Of a stretch of DNA of 64,000 nt, positions 42,930 to 54,765 are shown piece by piece (position 1 is the first letter of the stretch; each line of letters starts with the position of its first letter). Under the pieces are notes generated by a model that made no database searches, had not been told where the DNA came from, and saw only the letters and a program-made list of their open reading frames with translations. The position numbers and the translations under genes were made by a program. Origin of the DNA: Phytophthora colocasiae (lineage: Eukaryota > Oomycota > Peronosporomycetes > Peronosporales > Peronosporaceae); the NCBI GenBank assembly GCA_018806915.1, contig JAGKQI010000090.1, positions 3,005,016 to 3,069,015 on the forward strand, written 5' to 3'.

Positions 42930-43118
42930 GGTCGCCTGCCTGCCTGCCTGCCAGCTGAGCCTGTGCGAAAGTTGAAATTTAAAATCGTATTTCGAAATTC
43001 TTTTTTCATATTTAGAGTTTTCGGTGAACGATATGATAGCAAGAGTTGGAAGTGATATCCCCACCATTTTATTCAGGAAGATCAGCTTTACTCAATGACA
43101 ACTTGTGTCAGCACCTTT

Positions 43119-44544
43119 CTACTGTTTGTCATCGTAAAAGAGGAAGTACACGCTGAACAAGAACACACCAGCCATCATTGAGAAGGCGGACGCGTAGTAC
43201 GGAACGCAGCCGGGATGAAGCGCTCGTACTCGTCGTGCTTGAACGGGCGAAGTGAAACCTGCGTAGTCGTGTAAATCGTAGACAGACCCAAACGGCGGTA
43301 CATGACACGGAAGAGGAAAATGCCGTATACGTCAGGCGCCTCGAAAGTGACCGAAAAGTGGCCTTGGTTGTCGTGCGTCAGCGTTGTGCGCACGTGCGGG
43401 TCCAGCATGACAAACTCGAGCTGTACGTCGTCGGCCTTGTACGGCACCCACTTTCCGTTCTTCAGCTCGTGTAGATCAAGCGAGTACGTGAGGTTGTCCT
43501 TCACACGGTACACCAGCGAGTCGCGTGCCACCTCAGCGTCTGGATACAGAGTGATCGGCTGGTCTCCACGGTTGGCGTCGCTGAGCATCTTAGCCGGCTG
43601 AGAGCCATCCTCGCGGTGGTGCTTCACGTTGGTCATACGCAATACGCCGCTCTCTTGGAAACCCCACTTGGTGACAGCGTCAGCAAACTCCGAGTTGGCA
43701 AAATCCTTGTTGCCGACGTACTTATCGCTGAAGAGGTCAAGCGAGCCAGCAAAGATGAGGCGGGCGTTGTTGCGGCCCTGCACAGCAGTCACGAGGCCAA
43801 TCTGGTTGCCGAACAACAGGTCACTAGCGACCACCTTGTCCGTGATAGGTTTCACCGGGTTAGCCGAGTAGGCAGTGGCTGGGGCCATGAGCGCATGGAA
43901 GGCCAAGATGTTATTCGGCTCAAGCGACATGCCAACACCAGAGAAAGCAACGGGCTTGGGCTTAGAGGCCAGGGATCCGACCACCCGCTCTGATGCCACA
44001 AAGTCATTGGCAGCAATGACAGAGTTGTAGATATCGTCATCATCCGCAATGGGGTTGACGTGGTCCAGCACTACGTTGCCTTTCTTCTCGAACTCAACGC
44101 CGCACTCGAGTGCAAACTCGCGCTGCACCTTGGTGAGCTTCTTACTGGCCGACAGCAGCACGTTGCCGCCCTCCTCCACGAAGTGCAGCAGGTCAGATTT
44201 GCGTAGGGATCCTAGAGCCTTCTGGGGCGTGAACAGCACCAGATTCTCGTACGTGCGTTCTCCGAAACGCTCCAGCTCCAACGGTTGTTCCTCCTCACCG
44301 GCAAAGAAACTTAGTTCATGGCCACGGGCTGCAAATACACAGAAACAGAGACAGTTGAGTGTCAAACGTAGGTTTGGGGAGGGGGGTTATCCGGTATCAT
44401 CGTCACACCTTCAAGAAGCTTAAAGAATTTGGAGTGCGTCTTCTGCAGCTCTGGGGACTCCAGCACCACAGCAGTACGAGCGGCCTGGGCGACGGCCAGC
44501 GCCAGCGCCAGGCCCAGCACCAACAAGAGAGAGCGGATAGCCAT
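43119..44544 (-). CDS. Oligosaccharyltransferase 48-kDa subunit (OST48/WBP1), frame break near C-terminus
   Basis: Exon 1 is 44544-44409, followed by an 80-nt phase-1 intron, and exon 2 starts at 44328. Signal peptide (LLLVLGLALALAVAQA), then the family start TAVVLESPELQKTHSKFF, RGHELSFFAG, HFVEEGGNVLLSASK and the late DVYGIFLFRVMYRRLG. The continuous frame ends at 43175, but one extra base near 43201 would continue into YYASAFSMMAGVFLFSVYF and DDKQ, the expected membrane anchor, stopping at 43119. A missing G/C in a run is the simplest explanation. The protein is part of the complex that N-glycosylates nascent ER proteins. Confidence 0.9.
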
Positions 44545-44718
44545 GACGAGGATTTATCCGAATGTGCCGCGTGTCAGTGCGATTTTGTTTTACAGGTTGC
44601 AGATTTATGAAATACAATAGGTTTCCACTTCAGCCAATCAGAACCCGTCAGTTGGCTCTATATAACTTCAACTTGTCCAGACGCGTTGCACTTGTCCATC
44701 CGACGACTCGCTTAGTCT
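44545..44718. promoter_or_regulatory. Short bidirectional promoter OST48/kinesin
   Basis: Only 174 bases separate the two divergent start codons. A CCAAT box (44634-44638) and a TATATAAC (44659-44666) are visible. The TATA-like site is 53 bases before the kinesin ATG, unusual because oomycete promoters rarely rely on TATA. Confidence 0.45.
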
Positions 44719-46633
44719 ATGATAGTTGCTGCGCCACCCACTGGACGCCGACGAGTTCGCCGTCTTCGATCACCTGGGAGTGTAGCGGTTCCGCGTCGTG
44801 TGGTTCTTGGATTACCGCCAGTTCAGCCAGATCTGTCGGTCATTCGGGAAGTAGATCAAAAAGGGAGCGGGGATGGTCTCAGACGACCGGTAGATACTGT
44901 ACGGGTGGTTGTACGATGTAGACCTATGAACGCAACAGAACGTGCTAGAGGAGATCCGTCGCTGTTTCGATTGTCATCAAAAGAGTCGACCACGCTTAAG
45001 GTAGTATCCTCGGCCAACGGTGGTAACAATAACACTTCCCGAGAGCTAGTTCGCAGCTTCCAGTTCGACCTTTGTGCGTCGGAGGAGCTTTCACAGGGAC
45101 AGTTTTTCAGGGCTTGCGGCGTGATTCCACTGCTTGAGTCGGTGGTGGAAGGGTATATCGCCACAGTTTTTGCGTACGGACAGACTGGATCCGGGAAGAC
45201 GTACAGTATGTCGGGTCTTGACGAGGTATTGGTCGGTACGATATCCCGAGAGGAACGGACGGGGGCTTCCAGCAACGCATTCGAAGTCTCAGACGGGTTG
45301 ATTCCACGGGCACTCAAGCATTTGTTCATGCTTTTAGAGCAAGAACCGGCCGAGGTGAAGACTGTTGTTCGTGCATCGTACTGTGAGATTTACAATGAGC
45401 AGGTGTTCGATTTACTCAATCCAGGGTCTGGCGCGTTGAATGTGCGCTGGAACGCACGCGCTGGGTTCTACGTTCAGGATCTGCTTGTTGTACGCTGTGA
45501 CTCGCTCTCTGATGTGTTAGCTGTCGTTGACGAAGGCCATCGCAATCGACACGTAGCCTCGCATTGTATGAATGCTGACTCGAGTCGTAGTCACTCGTTG
45601 TTAACTGTACATGTGGATCGCACGAAGACGCACGACTCGGACAGCGGGCACAGCCATGACATCACCCGATACGGAAAAATGAGCTTTGTCGATCTTGCTG
45701 GCAGTGAACGACTAAAGGAAACAAGGTCCAGTAATGCTGAAGAAACGAGCAATATCAACCGCAGTCTCCTCACTCTAGGGAAAGTTATCTCTGCATTGGC
45801 ATCAGCTGGAATGAACGCAAACACTGGCCAGTTCATCCCGTATCGTGACAGCAAACTGACCAAACTGCTGATGGACTCGCTCGGAGGACAAAGCCTTACG
45901 CTAATGATCGCATGTGTTTCTCCATCCGCTGCGGCTCTAGAGGATACGCTGAGCACTCTTAACTATGCCACGCGGGCTAAAAACATTCGCAATAAGCCAG
46001 TAGTTCAAGTGGACCCTATTGAATTAGAGCTAAGCCAGCTACGGCATGAAAACCATGTACTTCGAGCTGAAAATGAAGCACTTCGCCTTCGTCTACAACT
46101 CGGGGGATCTCAAGGGGCAGCTCAACTCCAACGACCACCCAGTTTGACGTCAACTCCGTCAAACTCACGCTTACTTCCAATGAACAATGCATCTCCCACC
46201 ACTCGAGCTGCTCCAAAGACTACTCTACCAAATATGTCACCTTCACGACTCCCAACGTCACAACGCAATCAGCTTCAAGCGCTCCAGGACGACCATGAAA
46301 AAATGAAAGAACGGGCGTTGGCAGCTGAAAGGCGACTACAGCAGCTTGAAGTCGAGAACAGGGCTCTCCGCCAACAGCAAGAGCAAAGTCACCAACAGCA
46401 ATCCGTTTCCAAAGGTTACAGCAGCCCGATAAACGAGATGAAGCAATTGCGACAACAAGTACAGCAACTACAACAGCGCGAACAGGAACTAATGCAGGCA
46501 TTGGTACGTGCATTATGCTTTTATCGTCATAGTTGTAATTCGATCTTTGTACTGATTGATTGTTATGCAGTCTCGCCGAAGTCGTAGGCAGCGCGAATCA
46601 CAGGAGTCTGGCGAGTCTGCAAGGCATCATTAG
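44719..46633 (+). CDS. N-terminal-motor kinesin, subfamily unclear
   Basis: Exons 44719-46503 and 46571-46633 (67-nt intron) give 615 residues. After a basic 58-residue head the motor starts at VRVVVRCRPMN; P-loop FAYGQTGSGKTYSMSG near residue 153, switch I NADSSRSHS near 288, switch II VDLAGSERLKETRS near 326, and the end YATRAKNIRNKPVV. A coiled coil rich in Gln follows (ENEALRLRLQL, MKQLRQQVQQLQQRE), and the second exon adds a basic RRSRRQRE tail. All ATPase motifs are present. Cargo or spindle role unknown; a KIF12-like or related group is possible. Confidence 0.85.
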
Positions 46634-47513
46634 ACCATAGCACCCGAATTTGCTTCTCACGTGGGCTGACCACAACTTTTCATGTACTTTATCAAAGTAA
46701 ACAAATATGCTTGGTGGAAATTACCCTCATAAACCGACAACAAAACCAATCCGCCAAGCTTACTACAAGAGGTACAGGCAGGAAAACGAGAAATATCAAT
46801 TTTTTGGTCATGACCAGGGTATACAAACAGCGAGTCTAGTAGTGCCCGGTCACACCCAAGTCACAAAATTATTCGAGATAATTATTCCATTCTTGAGATA
46901 AAAAATAACAACAGGCAGTCCTCTCATCTCCAACAATCACTTCGACGCAATAAGGTGCCACCGTCAGTGCAGAACCTTACAAGAGCTGTTCTGTATCGCT
47001 TCTTCGTGCCAACTATAAGACGTCGTAGAGCAAGGAGGTGTGAACAGACTGCTAATCGCCCTCAACAAAAGAGCGCAGGAGAACGTGCTAACCAACAAGA
47101 CGGTGTGATGCCAGCCAGGGAGAATACTACAGCAGGAAGATGACCCCGTATAGCCCAGCCACAATTTCCCTGGACGTTCCAAGTAAGCGTACGTTGTGTC
47201 TATTGCTACAACTGTGAATTAACGATGACCTTGTGTGTGTTAGGAGATGGCAGTCAGGGAGAAGACTACAGCAGCAACTACAGCCGAGAACCATGGACGA
47301 TCCAAGTAAGAGTACAGTTTGACAATTGCTACTACTGTAAATTAACGGTGGGTTTTGTGTGTGTTTAGCTTCAGTATGTTTTGTGTAAGCGATTTTCACA
47401 ACGTGCAGCATTGAGGTGCAGAGCACGAGATACTGTGCGCAACAAATTCAAAACGAGCCGCGTGTTTGCCTAACGGCGTGAGCGTTTGTAGGTATGTTAT
47501 GTGAATTATACTT
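46634..47513. other. Intergenic with a tandem duplication
   Basis: No gene recognised. From about 47108 to 47370 a segment is present twice with a spacing of 123 bases (CAGGGAGAAtACTACAGCAG and CAGGGAGAAgACTACAGCAG, each ending CCAAGTAAG). The copies have diverged. Confidence 0.55.
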
Positions 47514-49690
47514 CTACAAGCTATCTAAATACTCACGAAATCTGACGAAACTGTTCTGCGCCTTGTAGGCGATGAGACCCGCCTTAATGTCGTCGGCGAA
47601 TCTCCTTATTTTCCTCCGTTGTCGACGACTCTCGAAGAACGCTACCACTTCATGTTCAGCAATACAGGGCTCTTCCTGTTTTACTAATTCTATCGCGTTG
47701 TACAGTGGCTTGCGACGACAGTAAAATTGAGTGTCAGAGTTTTTTTTTCTCCAAAGTGTCCCGAATTGATTCTCCATCTCTCTTACAGAAGGGAGTGGCG
47801 GGAAGCCGGTGCTGTACTCTTGCCAAGCAGCAGTGACAGTGTCAATTTGCCTCGACATTCGGAAGTCAGGACACACTGATGCTGGTTCAGGTACGTCTGA
47901 CTGCTCATAATTTCCAGTACTAGTTACGCGAGTGTGTGGGTTACTAATGTTGGAAATGTCGAAGTTGTTGCAGGATTGCGTGTTGGATGCCTCTATGGAG
48001 ACGTGTGTGTTTTCGGCCTGTAGCCAGGTTCCCATTGCAACTAGCGTCTCTCCAAGACGCAACTGAATCTGCTCTTTATGCGATTGAGCCGACGCTTTGA
48101 TTTCAGAGGTTAGTCGCTCGAACCCTGTTAATATGTTGGAATAATTGGGCTGTTGTTGATCTCAACTCCTTTATGTCCTCAGATACGATTGGCATGGCTT
48201 GTTGTAGGAGCAAATGTTCAGGATGCTGAGTTGTCGTTACAGTCTGCAGAAGTTCGTCCCGGAAAGCATGAAACAAGACACTGCTGAATATTGGATGCAG
48301 GAACAATGGGTGTGTGTAGTTCATATGCATCAAAATGACGACGTCTTGTAGAATAACAACTCGCATGTATCGCAATAAATCGACAAAGCTTTTTACGGCG
48401 ATTTCGCGACCTCCAGCTAGCATAACCTTTCCGATTCGTCCAGGTTAGGAAATATCATCGCTTGTAAGTCTAGTGGAGGTTCCAAGAGTGACCGGGGGAT
48501 GTAATATCGATTTGCTTCTGGACCAAAGCCGGCGAGAACTCGGAGACAATCAAATGGGATTACGTGATTTGCATAAGCTCCATTCCTGCTCTTTGTTGCC
48601 CAGTGACCTTGTTTATCGACGGATTCGGCTGATGCACCGCCTGATTCAGCAGTTGCAGCTTGCTTTCGGCCTAGTTGGGTTTTGATTGTGCTTTGGACCC
48701 CAATTAAACTATATATCGCTTTCAATGCTGAGTACTGCTGAGGGTACGTCGATTGTATCGTGGGTCCCGCGCCTTTTAGCACGAAGATTGGGTACCAGTG
48801 TTCTCGTTTACTGAAGTCTGGCCAGGGCTCGTCGCCAACATGCCACCGATGAAAAAAGTAGAGAGCCAACGCGCTAAATGGACAGCGTTCTACATTTTTG
48901 TGTCTCATCAAAGCAGTCTCTTCGACGTTTCCGTACTGATTTTTCTTTGATTTCCTCCACACAGAACGCAGTAGACTGGCACCACAAACACCTTCGTTTT
49001 CGTAGACAATGAGGCCGATATGAGGTAAGCACAAGCGTCGTATGTTGTCTCCACGAGATGACAAACCCAACGAGAGCAAAACATCTGCACGATGACGAAG
49101 CCCTTCTTCGGTGCGCCGCAATTGAACATTTCATCTACTATTCTTTGAACTGTCGATTTACGGAACGTTGCATCCACCATTGTCTTTTCACCAGCATCTT
49201 GAAATGTGTCAGCTTCATGTTGTACCGTAGCCACTTTTTTTTGCTTTAGCAGCTCTTTGACAGTATTTGGCCGAACCGGTTGACGGATATTCGTTCCTAA
49301 ACTAAATTGCAGCCTCCACAAATCCATTATTGCGTTAACATACGCAGCTAGGGTCGAATGACCGATTACAGCACCAACATCAGCGTCGCTACGTGTAGAC
49401 GTATCACCAGAATCTGAAGACGTACATCCAGTATCAGATTTACGTTTCCTTCCGCGTTTTCGGACATGACGGTTCTGTATTGACGAGAGAAACAGCACCA
49501 TCTTTGACTCGTTGACTAGCTCGTCGCTATAGCCTTTGCTCTTCATCCATTCAAGAAACTCGAGCGCTTTTGGAGAGTAGAGAAGTGTTGTAGCGTTAGG
49601 TCTTTGAGAATTTCTCGTAGCATGAACACGAAGTACGGCTTCTTTTTCCTGTAGTGCAAGTTGAATGGCCTGTTCGTTGTGTGCAGCCAA
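47514..49690 (-). pseudogene. Crypton-type tyrosine recombinase transposon gene (broken)
   Basis: On the minus strand the pieces 49690-48908, 49121-48417, 48423-48103 and 48062-47514 lie in successive frames and together make about 720 residues. The catalytic core shows the first Arg in LGLSSRGDNIRRL and a GRKQAA...GHWATKSRNGAY region like the H/R box of oomycete Cryptons, then GFGPEANRYYIPRSL with Tyr. The C-terminal part (HPLFLHPIFSSVLFHAF, then FGTLWRKKNS) is DNA-binding, of the GCR1-like type. There is no in-frame ATG at the N-terminus. Three single-base frame breaks sit near G-runs. Such enzymes move circular DNA by recombination without TIRs. Confidence 0.75.
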
Positions 49691-50087
49691 CAGCGCAGCG
49701 GCACTTGATGCTGGGTGGGTAATTACTCCTGTGCATTCGTATCACGAACGACCTACGTTAGACCTACTCTGGAAGTGAATTGAAGTCGTATTCGTACCAT
49801 TGATATTACGGCAGGACTGCTGCTCGGACATGATTCCCAGTTTCTTTTGCACTTGGCATTGTTTTTTTTTTACTGTTTTGGAAAATTGCTATTTATACTC
49901 GGTCACAAAACTAATAGTGACCGTGGTCACAACCCTATGACTGTAGAATAGATATCCACAAAGTATCAATATCTTTGGAAAGGGAAATTAAAACTAATAA
50001 CCACATGTAACTACACGTGCACTTGCAGTCCCGAAGAGCTTAGTACATGCAAAGACTTATACTTTGGTCTCCCAGCACGAACTAGAC
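49691..50087. other. Intergenic
   Basis: About 400 bases between the Crypton and the next gene end; AT-rich in part, nothing recognised. Confidence 0.55.
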
Positions 50088-52109
50088 TTATGCCAGTTGC
50101 TCGCTCAGTGGCGCTGGCAATACTAGCACGGAGCCAGCGTGGGGGACGTCAAAGCGTAGCCTTCGCGCTTCATGTGCTGGTGAGTTGGCCTTTGCCATCT
50201 TCCGCAGCTTCCCGGGACTCTTTTCGCGAGAAGCAACACTGTGAGTGTCGGAGTCCGACTCGGTGACGTCTGACTCTGTATCCTGGGCAGCAGTGGCAGC
50301 ACGTGGACCGCGGCCATGATATTGACGTGGGCGCTTGGAACCTAAGACCCCTCTCTTCCTATTCGCACTCGAGTGCATGTAAACACTCTGCAAACCATGA
50401 AGGTAATCTTCTGCTTCGTCTTGTTCCTGTTGTGCCACCTCGACATTACGCACGTATGTGGAGCTCCCGAGCTTTTTGGGGATCGGGATCTCAGCGATTG
50501 CTTCACTCGCGAGTTTCTTCGAGATGCGCATGGGATTGCAGCACAGACGTGACGATAGGAATGACCGGAGTGTTGTGCCTTCTGTAACATTCAGCGCACC
50601 TTTGAAGAAGAAGTCGATAAGAGCCGCCGCATACACTTCTTCATCGTGAGACCACGGACCACTACGCCTGAAAGTACGCACAGGGCTTGCACTTGGTGTA
50701 CTGACCACGCTGGCAGTCCCTGTGCTCGATACACTTGCAGAGCTAAACTTGCGCTCGCGCTTGACAGGCGTTGGTACTGGATGAGGAGCATTCTTATGAG
50801 CTTCTTCATGGGCTAGACGCAGTTCAGTGAGGCGGCTTTCAACTTCAAAAAGCTCCTCGGAGAAGTCGTCCTCGTCCGAGCTATCCGAGGCATCAATTGC
50901 TCTGCGCACGTAAGTGATGGATCCGACGTTGTCGGGAAAGTTGTGCTCGCCCATGCGCTGAGGGGCGAGTTTCATGGAGAGATGCTTTGGAGTACAACCA
51001 AGTTGTTGGCATAGGTAGTCTACCAGCTTGGTCCCTTCAGCCAAGTCCAGAGATCCAGCCATGAAGTACTCGAACATTGTCGTTACGAACTCCTCTTCTT
51101 CAGGAGATTCGAAACCTGTGCGGATGATTGTAGGTTTGCCACGCTTAGGCTTAAGCTCTTTCCAAGCTGCTCTCTTCTTGCGCTCATGTGTAGCCGACTT
51201 GGAGCGAAAATGGACGGAATCGTTATCTTCTTCATCGTCTTCCACTCTAGAAAACCTGCGACTGCGGTATGTAGAGATGTCATCGACGTCATCGTCACGG
51301 CGGCCGTTCAACAGCCCGGAGCTGAAGTTAGCGTCCCGAAGTTCCAGTAGCTCGCGCTCAACTTCCTGTCGTATCTCTTCACTGGGAGGAGGGTCAGCAG
51401 CAACAAATACTGAGGCTCCAACCTTCCTTGGGATTTTCCTGCCAGCCAGCGACTCAGTTCCTAGCTTCATCGATACACGGCGACGGTTGCAACAAAGTTT
51501 CTCAGCTAGAAACTTGCGGAGCGTCGTGCCCTCCGGCAAGTTCAGCAGCCCTTCCAAGAAGAAGGACACGAGGGCACTGGCATATTCTTCTTCAGCACGA
51601 GACCAAACTCCACTGCGGAGATACTGGGGCTTGTCACCTGTAGGAGACGAAGGTGCACGGCGACGCTTGATGATGGCGTCGGCCTGAACCAGGAGATCTA
51701 GCTTGGACAAGTTGTCCTCCTCCCACACAGTGGAAGATGTCTTTTGCTCTTTAGGCTGTTTCTTTACAGCCTCCTTTTCACAGCGAGCTGTTGCATTGTT
51801 TGCCGACTGGGCGTGAGCAGGCTTAAGAGGCTCCTGTTTGTACTCCTGCTTTTGTTTGTAGTGCTGTTCCTGCTGAGTATAGATCGGCGCGGGCTTGGCG
51901 TCAACTCTGCCGCGCACGTCAACTTGCGAGGCCTTAGGCGAGTCCGCCGATGGCTCCTGGAAGTCCTGTAAGATCGCCACGGCGCACTGGAGCTCGTCGG
52001 CGCTCCACTTGCGATTGGGCTCGCGCTCCTGGCGAGGGCGAAGGGGAGGGGCCGGCGCTGTGGCCTGCTCCTCCTCGACGGCGGGGCTGAGTATCATCGA
52101 GAGATCCAT
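50088..52109 (-). CDS. Protein with three SANT-like repeats, function unknown
   Basis: A 673-residue single-exon protein from ATG 52109. A domain of about 60-70 residues occurs three times: SGVWSRAEEEYASALVSFFL (about residue 168), TGFESPEEEEFVTTMFEYFM (about 327) and SGPWSHDEEVYAAALIDFFF (about 485). Each continues with EGT.L..FL...L.C....-S-KL and, 20 residues on, a (K/N)-(L/V)-G-S/A-.-.(Y/F)V strand. A partial fourth W-helix (NRKWSADELQCAVAIL) is at the N-terminus. Linkers are acidic or Lys-rich and disordered. The helix pattern resembles Myb/SANT domains, so chromatin or DNA binding is plausible. I do not recognise a named family. Confidence 0.7.
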   Translation of the reverse strand: MDLSMILSPAVEEEQATAPAPPLRPRQEREPNRKWSADELQCAVAILQDFQEPSADSPKASQVDVRGRVDAKPAPIYTQQEQHYKQKQEYKQEPLKPAHAQSANNATARCEKEAVKKQPKEQKTSSTVWEEDNLSKLDLLVQADAIIKRRRAPSSPTGDKPQYLRSGVWSRAEEEYASALVSFFLEGLLNLPEGTTLRKFLAEKLCCNRRRVSMKLGTESLAGRKIPRKVGASVFVAADPPPSEEIRQEVERELLELRDANFSSGLLNGRRDDDVDDISTYRSRRFSRVEDDEEDNDSVHFRSKSATHERKKRAAWKELKPKRGKPTIIRTGFESPEEEEFVTTMFEYFMAGSLDLAEGTKLVDYLCQQLGCTPKHLSMKLAPQRMGEHNFPDNVGSITYVRRAIDASDSSDEDDFSEELFEVESRLTELRLAHEEAHKNAPHPVPTPVKRERKFSSASVSSTGTASVVSTPSASPVRTFRRSGPWSHDEEVYAAALIDFFFKGALNVTEGTTLRSFLSSRLCCNPMRISKKLASEAIAEIPIPKKLGSSTYVRNVEVAQQEQDEAEDYLHGLQSVYMHSSANRKRGVLGSKRPRQYHGRGPRAATAAQDTESDVTESDSDTHSVASREKSPGKLRKMAKANSPAHEARRLRFDVPHAGSVLVLPAPLSEQLA

Positions 52110-54757
52110 GGCGGTCCTGCTCTTCTTTCTTCTCGGCGCTTGGGGAGAACTCGAACTGAGCGTCCGCGTTTTTTGCGCTGGCCCTCACAGAACAAACCCA
52201 CCAACCACAGCAACCTGCCCCCTCTCTGATGGCGACACTGCGACTCCCACACGGAGCCATACAGCAGGTATAGCTGTCCGTGTGTGTGTCGCGTCACGGT
52301 TTATCTCGTTTTTTGTATGAAGTTGCACCTGAGTGCAACCCCATACAAATTCCGAGCCGTTTCGAGCCGACAAAACCAGGAGCCTCCCTGGTGCGAACAG
52401 CTACAGACTTAGCAAGTTTTCTCTCCAAGCAAAACGCCCCCTCAAGGCAGGAAAATAACACTGTACATCTACATGCGTTAAAAGCAGCATGAACCACTGA
52501 CCAACTTTGCTCAGCTGAACGACGAAGGCAGCTCCTGCCAGGAAGGGGAAACACGCGGTCCATAAACGGGAAAAAGTGAGGTCTCGTACAAAGGCAACAG
52601 TACAGTGGGGGTAGGGTTCAGCAAGACACCTTGCCTTTGGCTACAGGACAAGTATTCAGCGCGAACGCCTGCCATTCTGGTAGAGCTTTGAGCTCGTGAG
52701 TGGCAATCACTGATTGCTACAGACGCTGTGTGCATGTAGTTTACTTGGCATCGGCTAATGCCAGCGGTCGGACTGAAGTACAGTCGTCACCACGTTTGTG
52801 GCTACGTACAAGTTGCAACAAGTTGCAGTCAGAGCTCTCGAGTTCATATCCAACGTTCTATGGAGCACAAGAAGGATGTGCCGCAAATGTGCATCATGCC
52901 CGGTCCTATCCGCCCTCAAGTGGAGCCTAACATGATACATGTACATGTGCAACGCGATGCCTCCCCGCTTTAATATAGCGCGCAGACGTGTTAATTTACG
53001 CGCATGCAATACCCATGTATAAAGCCTACCCTGCCAGCCTTCTGCGTGCCATGTTTGAAATCGACAGTGCTCCGCCATGGCTATCTGAATTCATCGGCCA
53101 CATGTGGCCCACGGCTGATCCTCTGCTTGGCGTCGTTGCAGCCCTGGCTTTGCGACAGGAGCTTCATACGAGACGTCGAAAGTTTCGACTCGAAACTGTC
53201 TGGATTTGCGAACGCTCAGATTGCACCAAGTTGTGGAGGGCTCTGCACGCAACTACCTGTACTGTACACGTGTGGCTCGCCTGGCATGCTTATATCTGCA
53301 ACATGTACACACCCTAGAGTTGATGCTACTCCATGTACATGTTGTCAATATAAAACGACGACTGCCGAGTTAACTGCACTTGGCTTGCCTTGCGAAGCTT
53401 CCAGCATAGCGATCTTTGATACAGTGTCAAACGCAACGTTTTGCCTGGGTGCCGACGTCAAGACAGCATGTCACAGGGGTAGGGAGCACTCCAGATCCTG
53501 AAAGATCGACATGCAACAAGTCTGGTTGCACTGCACCGACGAGCCTGGCGCTTTGGCGCACGAACTGGATTCCCAAGACCAATGCTGCGAGATTTGGCAG
53601 CACCTCGGTTTGAGTCGGCATGTACACGCCCTACGTGTTTAGGAAAGAATCCTCGCTAATCAACTACGTGTTCCAGCATAAAGTACGCAACTTAGTCGTC
53701 AATTCGGTGGTGCAGACTCAACCATAAATAGCTGTTGAAAAAACTATTTGACAAGACATGTGCCGACCTGCTGCCGCCGTCGAATCTCACTACGCGTAGA
53801 TAACACAGGTTCGAGGCGTTTTAAAGTGATTAGTTGTCACAATAGTTCGCTACCACTGCTTGGCTTTAACTAAGGGCAGGGCTCAGCCTGCGAGCAACAT
53901 CTTCTTATGGCGTGCCATTCGTGGTGGGCTATTGAACTTCAAGGTGCTGCGTACCTAAAATCTGTCACTAAAAATTGTAAGATAAAGAAATAGTTTGCAG
54001 TTTTTAGTGCAGTACTTAGGGCAGATTAGCTGCCTACTGTTCACCGGTATGTAATGAAGGACAAGTACGGATACGGAACTACAATTAGATCTCTCACTTA
54101 GTTGATCTAATCATTCAAAGCTAGTATAGCCGATAGGAATCCGTTGTTCTAGAGCTGCTGCATGGCGTGGAGGTTGACGGCGGTTGTGCTTAAGTCGCCT
54201 TTGTAGTTTCAACAAACGAAAGCAAACTCGGGTGCTTTACCGCGAAAAGTTCGCTGAACACTCTGTTATTGCGCTCCAAGGGCGGTTGAACGTCCACACC
54301 AACCTTGATCATGCTGTTGACGTTCCAAAGATCCGTAGCTTTCCATCCATGTCGTGCGAAAGTAGCGCTAGAATGCGTCCCATTTCATTTTGGCGCTGGT
54401 TTCATCGATCATACTTCGGACAAATCTGATAACCCTGGTGGAAATAAAGAAAAAGAAGCGTATTTCTAAATTTAGAAACATACAAAGTATTTACCTTATC
54501 TGCGATCTCGTCCTCAGGATAACTGTGAGTGCGTCAATCACATCAGGAGCTAGGAGGCAGCTATTTGGTGCAGCGGAATGCGCTGGTCAACCATCTTGCG
54601 TCGGAGTGCCGGTTTCCAATGGAATGGGCACCCCACTATCTTGACCAGGGGAACTGCTCCGTGACTGCATTCATCAGCCCTTTTCGAAGTCACAAGTTAC
54701 TGTAGCCGGCTCTAAAGTCTCCCTGTTTGTATGATGACGTAGTTAACAGCACCCCAA
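52110..54757. other. Gene-poor region
   Basis: About 2.6 kb without a recognised gene. Short ORFs near 53004-53501 and 54184-54429 have no domain. The motif TGTACA/CATGTACAT recurs between 52900 and 53350. The first few hundred bases hold the promoter of the SANT-like gene. Confidence 0.55.
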
Positions 54758-54765
54758 TATGCGTC
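54758..54765. repeat. Left target site duplication of the Merlin element
   Basis: TATGCGTC, repeated exactly at 56063-56070. Confidence 0.85.

Noticed and set aside
53004..53501. 165-residue ORF in the gene-poor stretch
   Set aside because: No domain, no initiator, no splice logic, overlapping ORFs in other frames of similar length.
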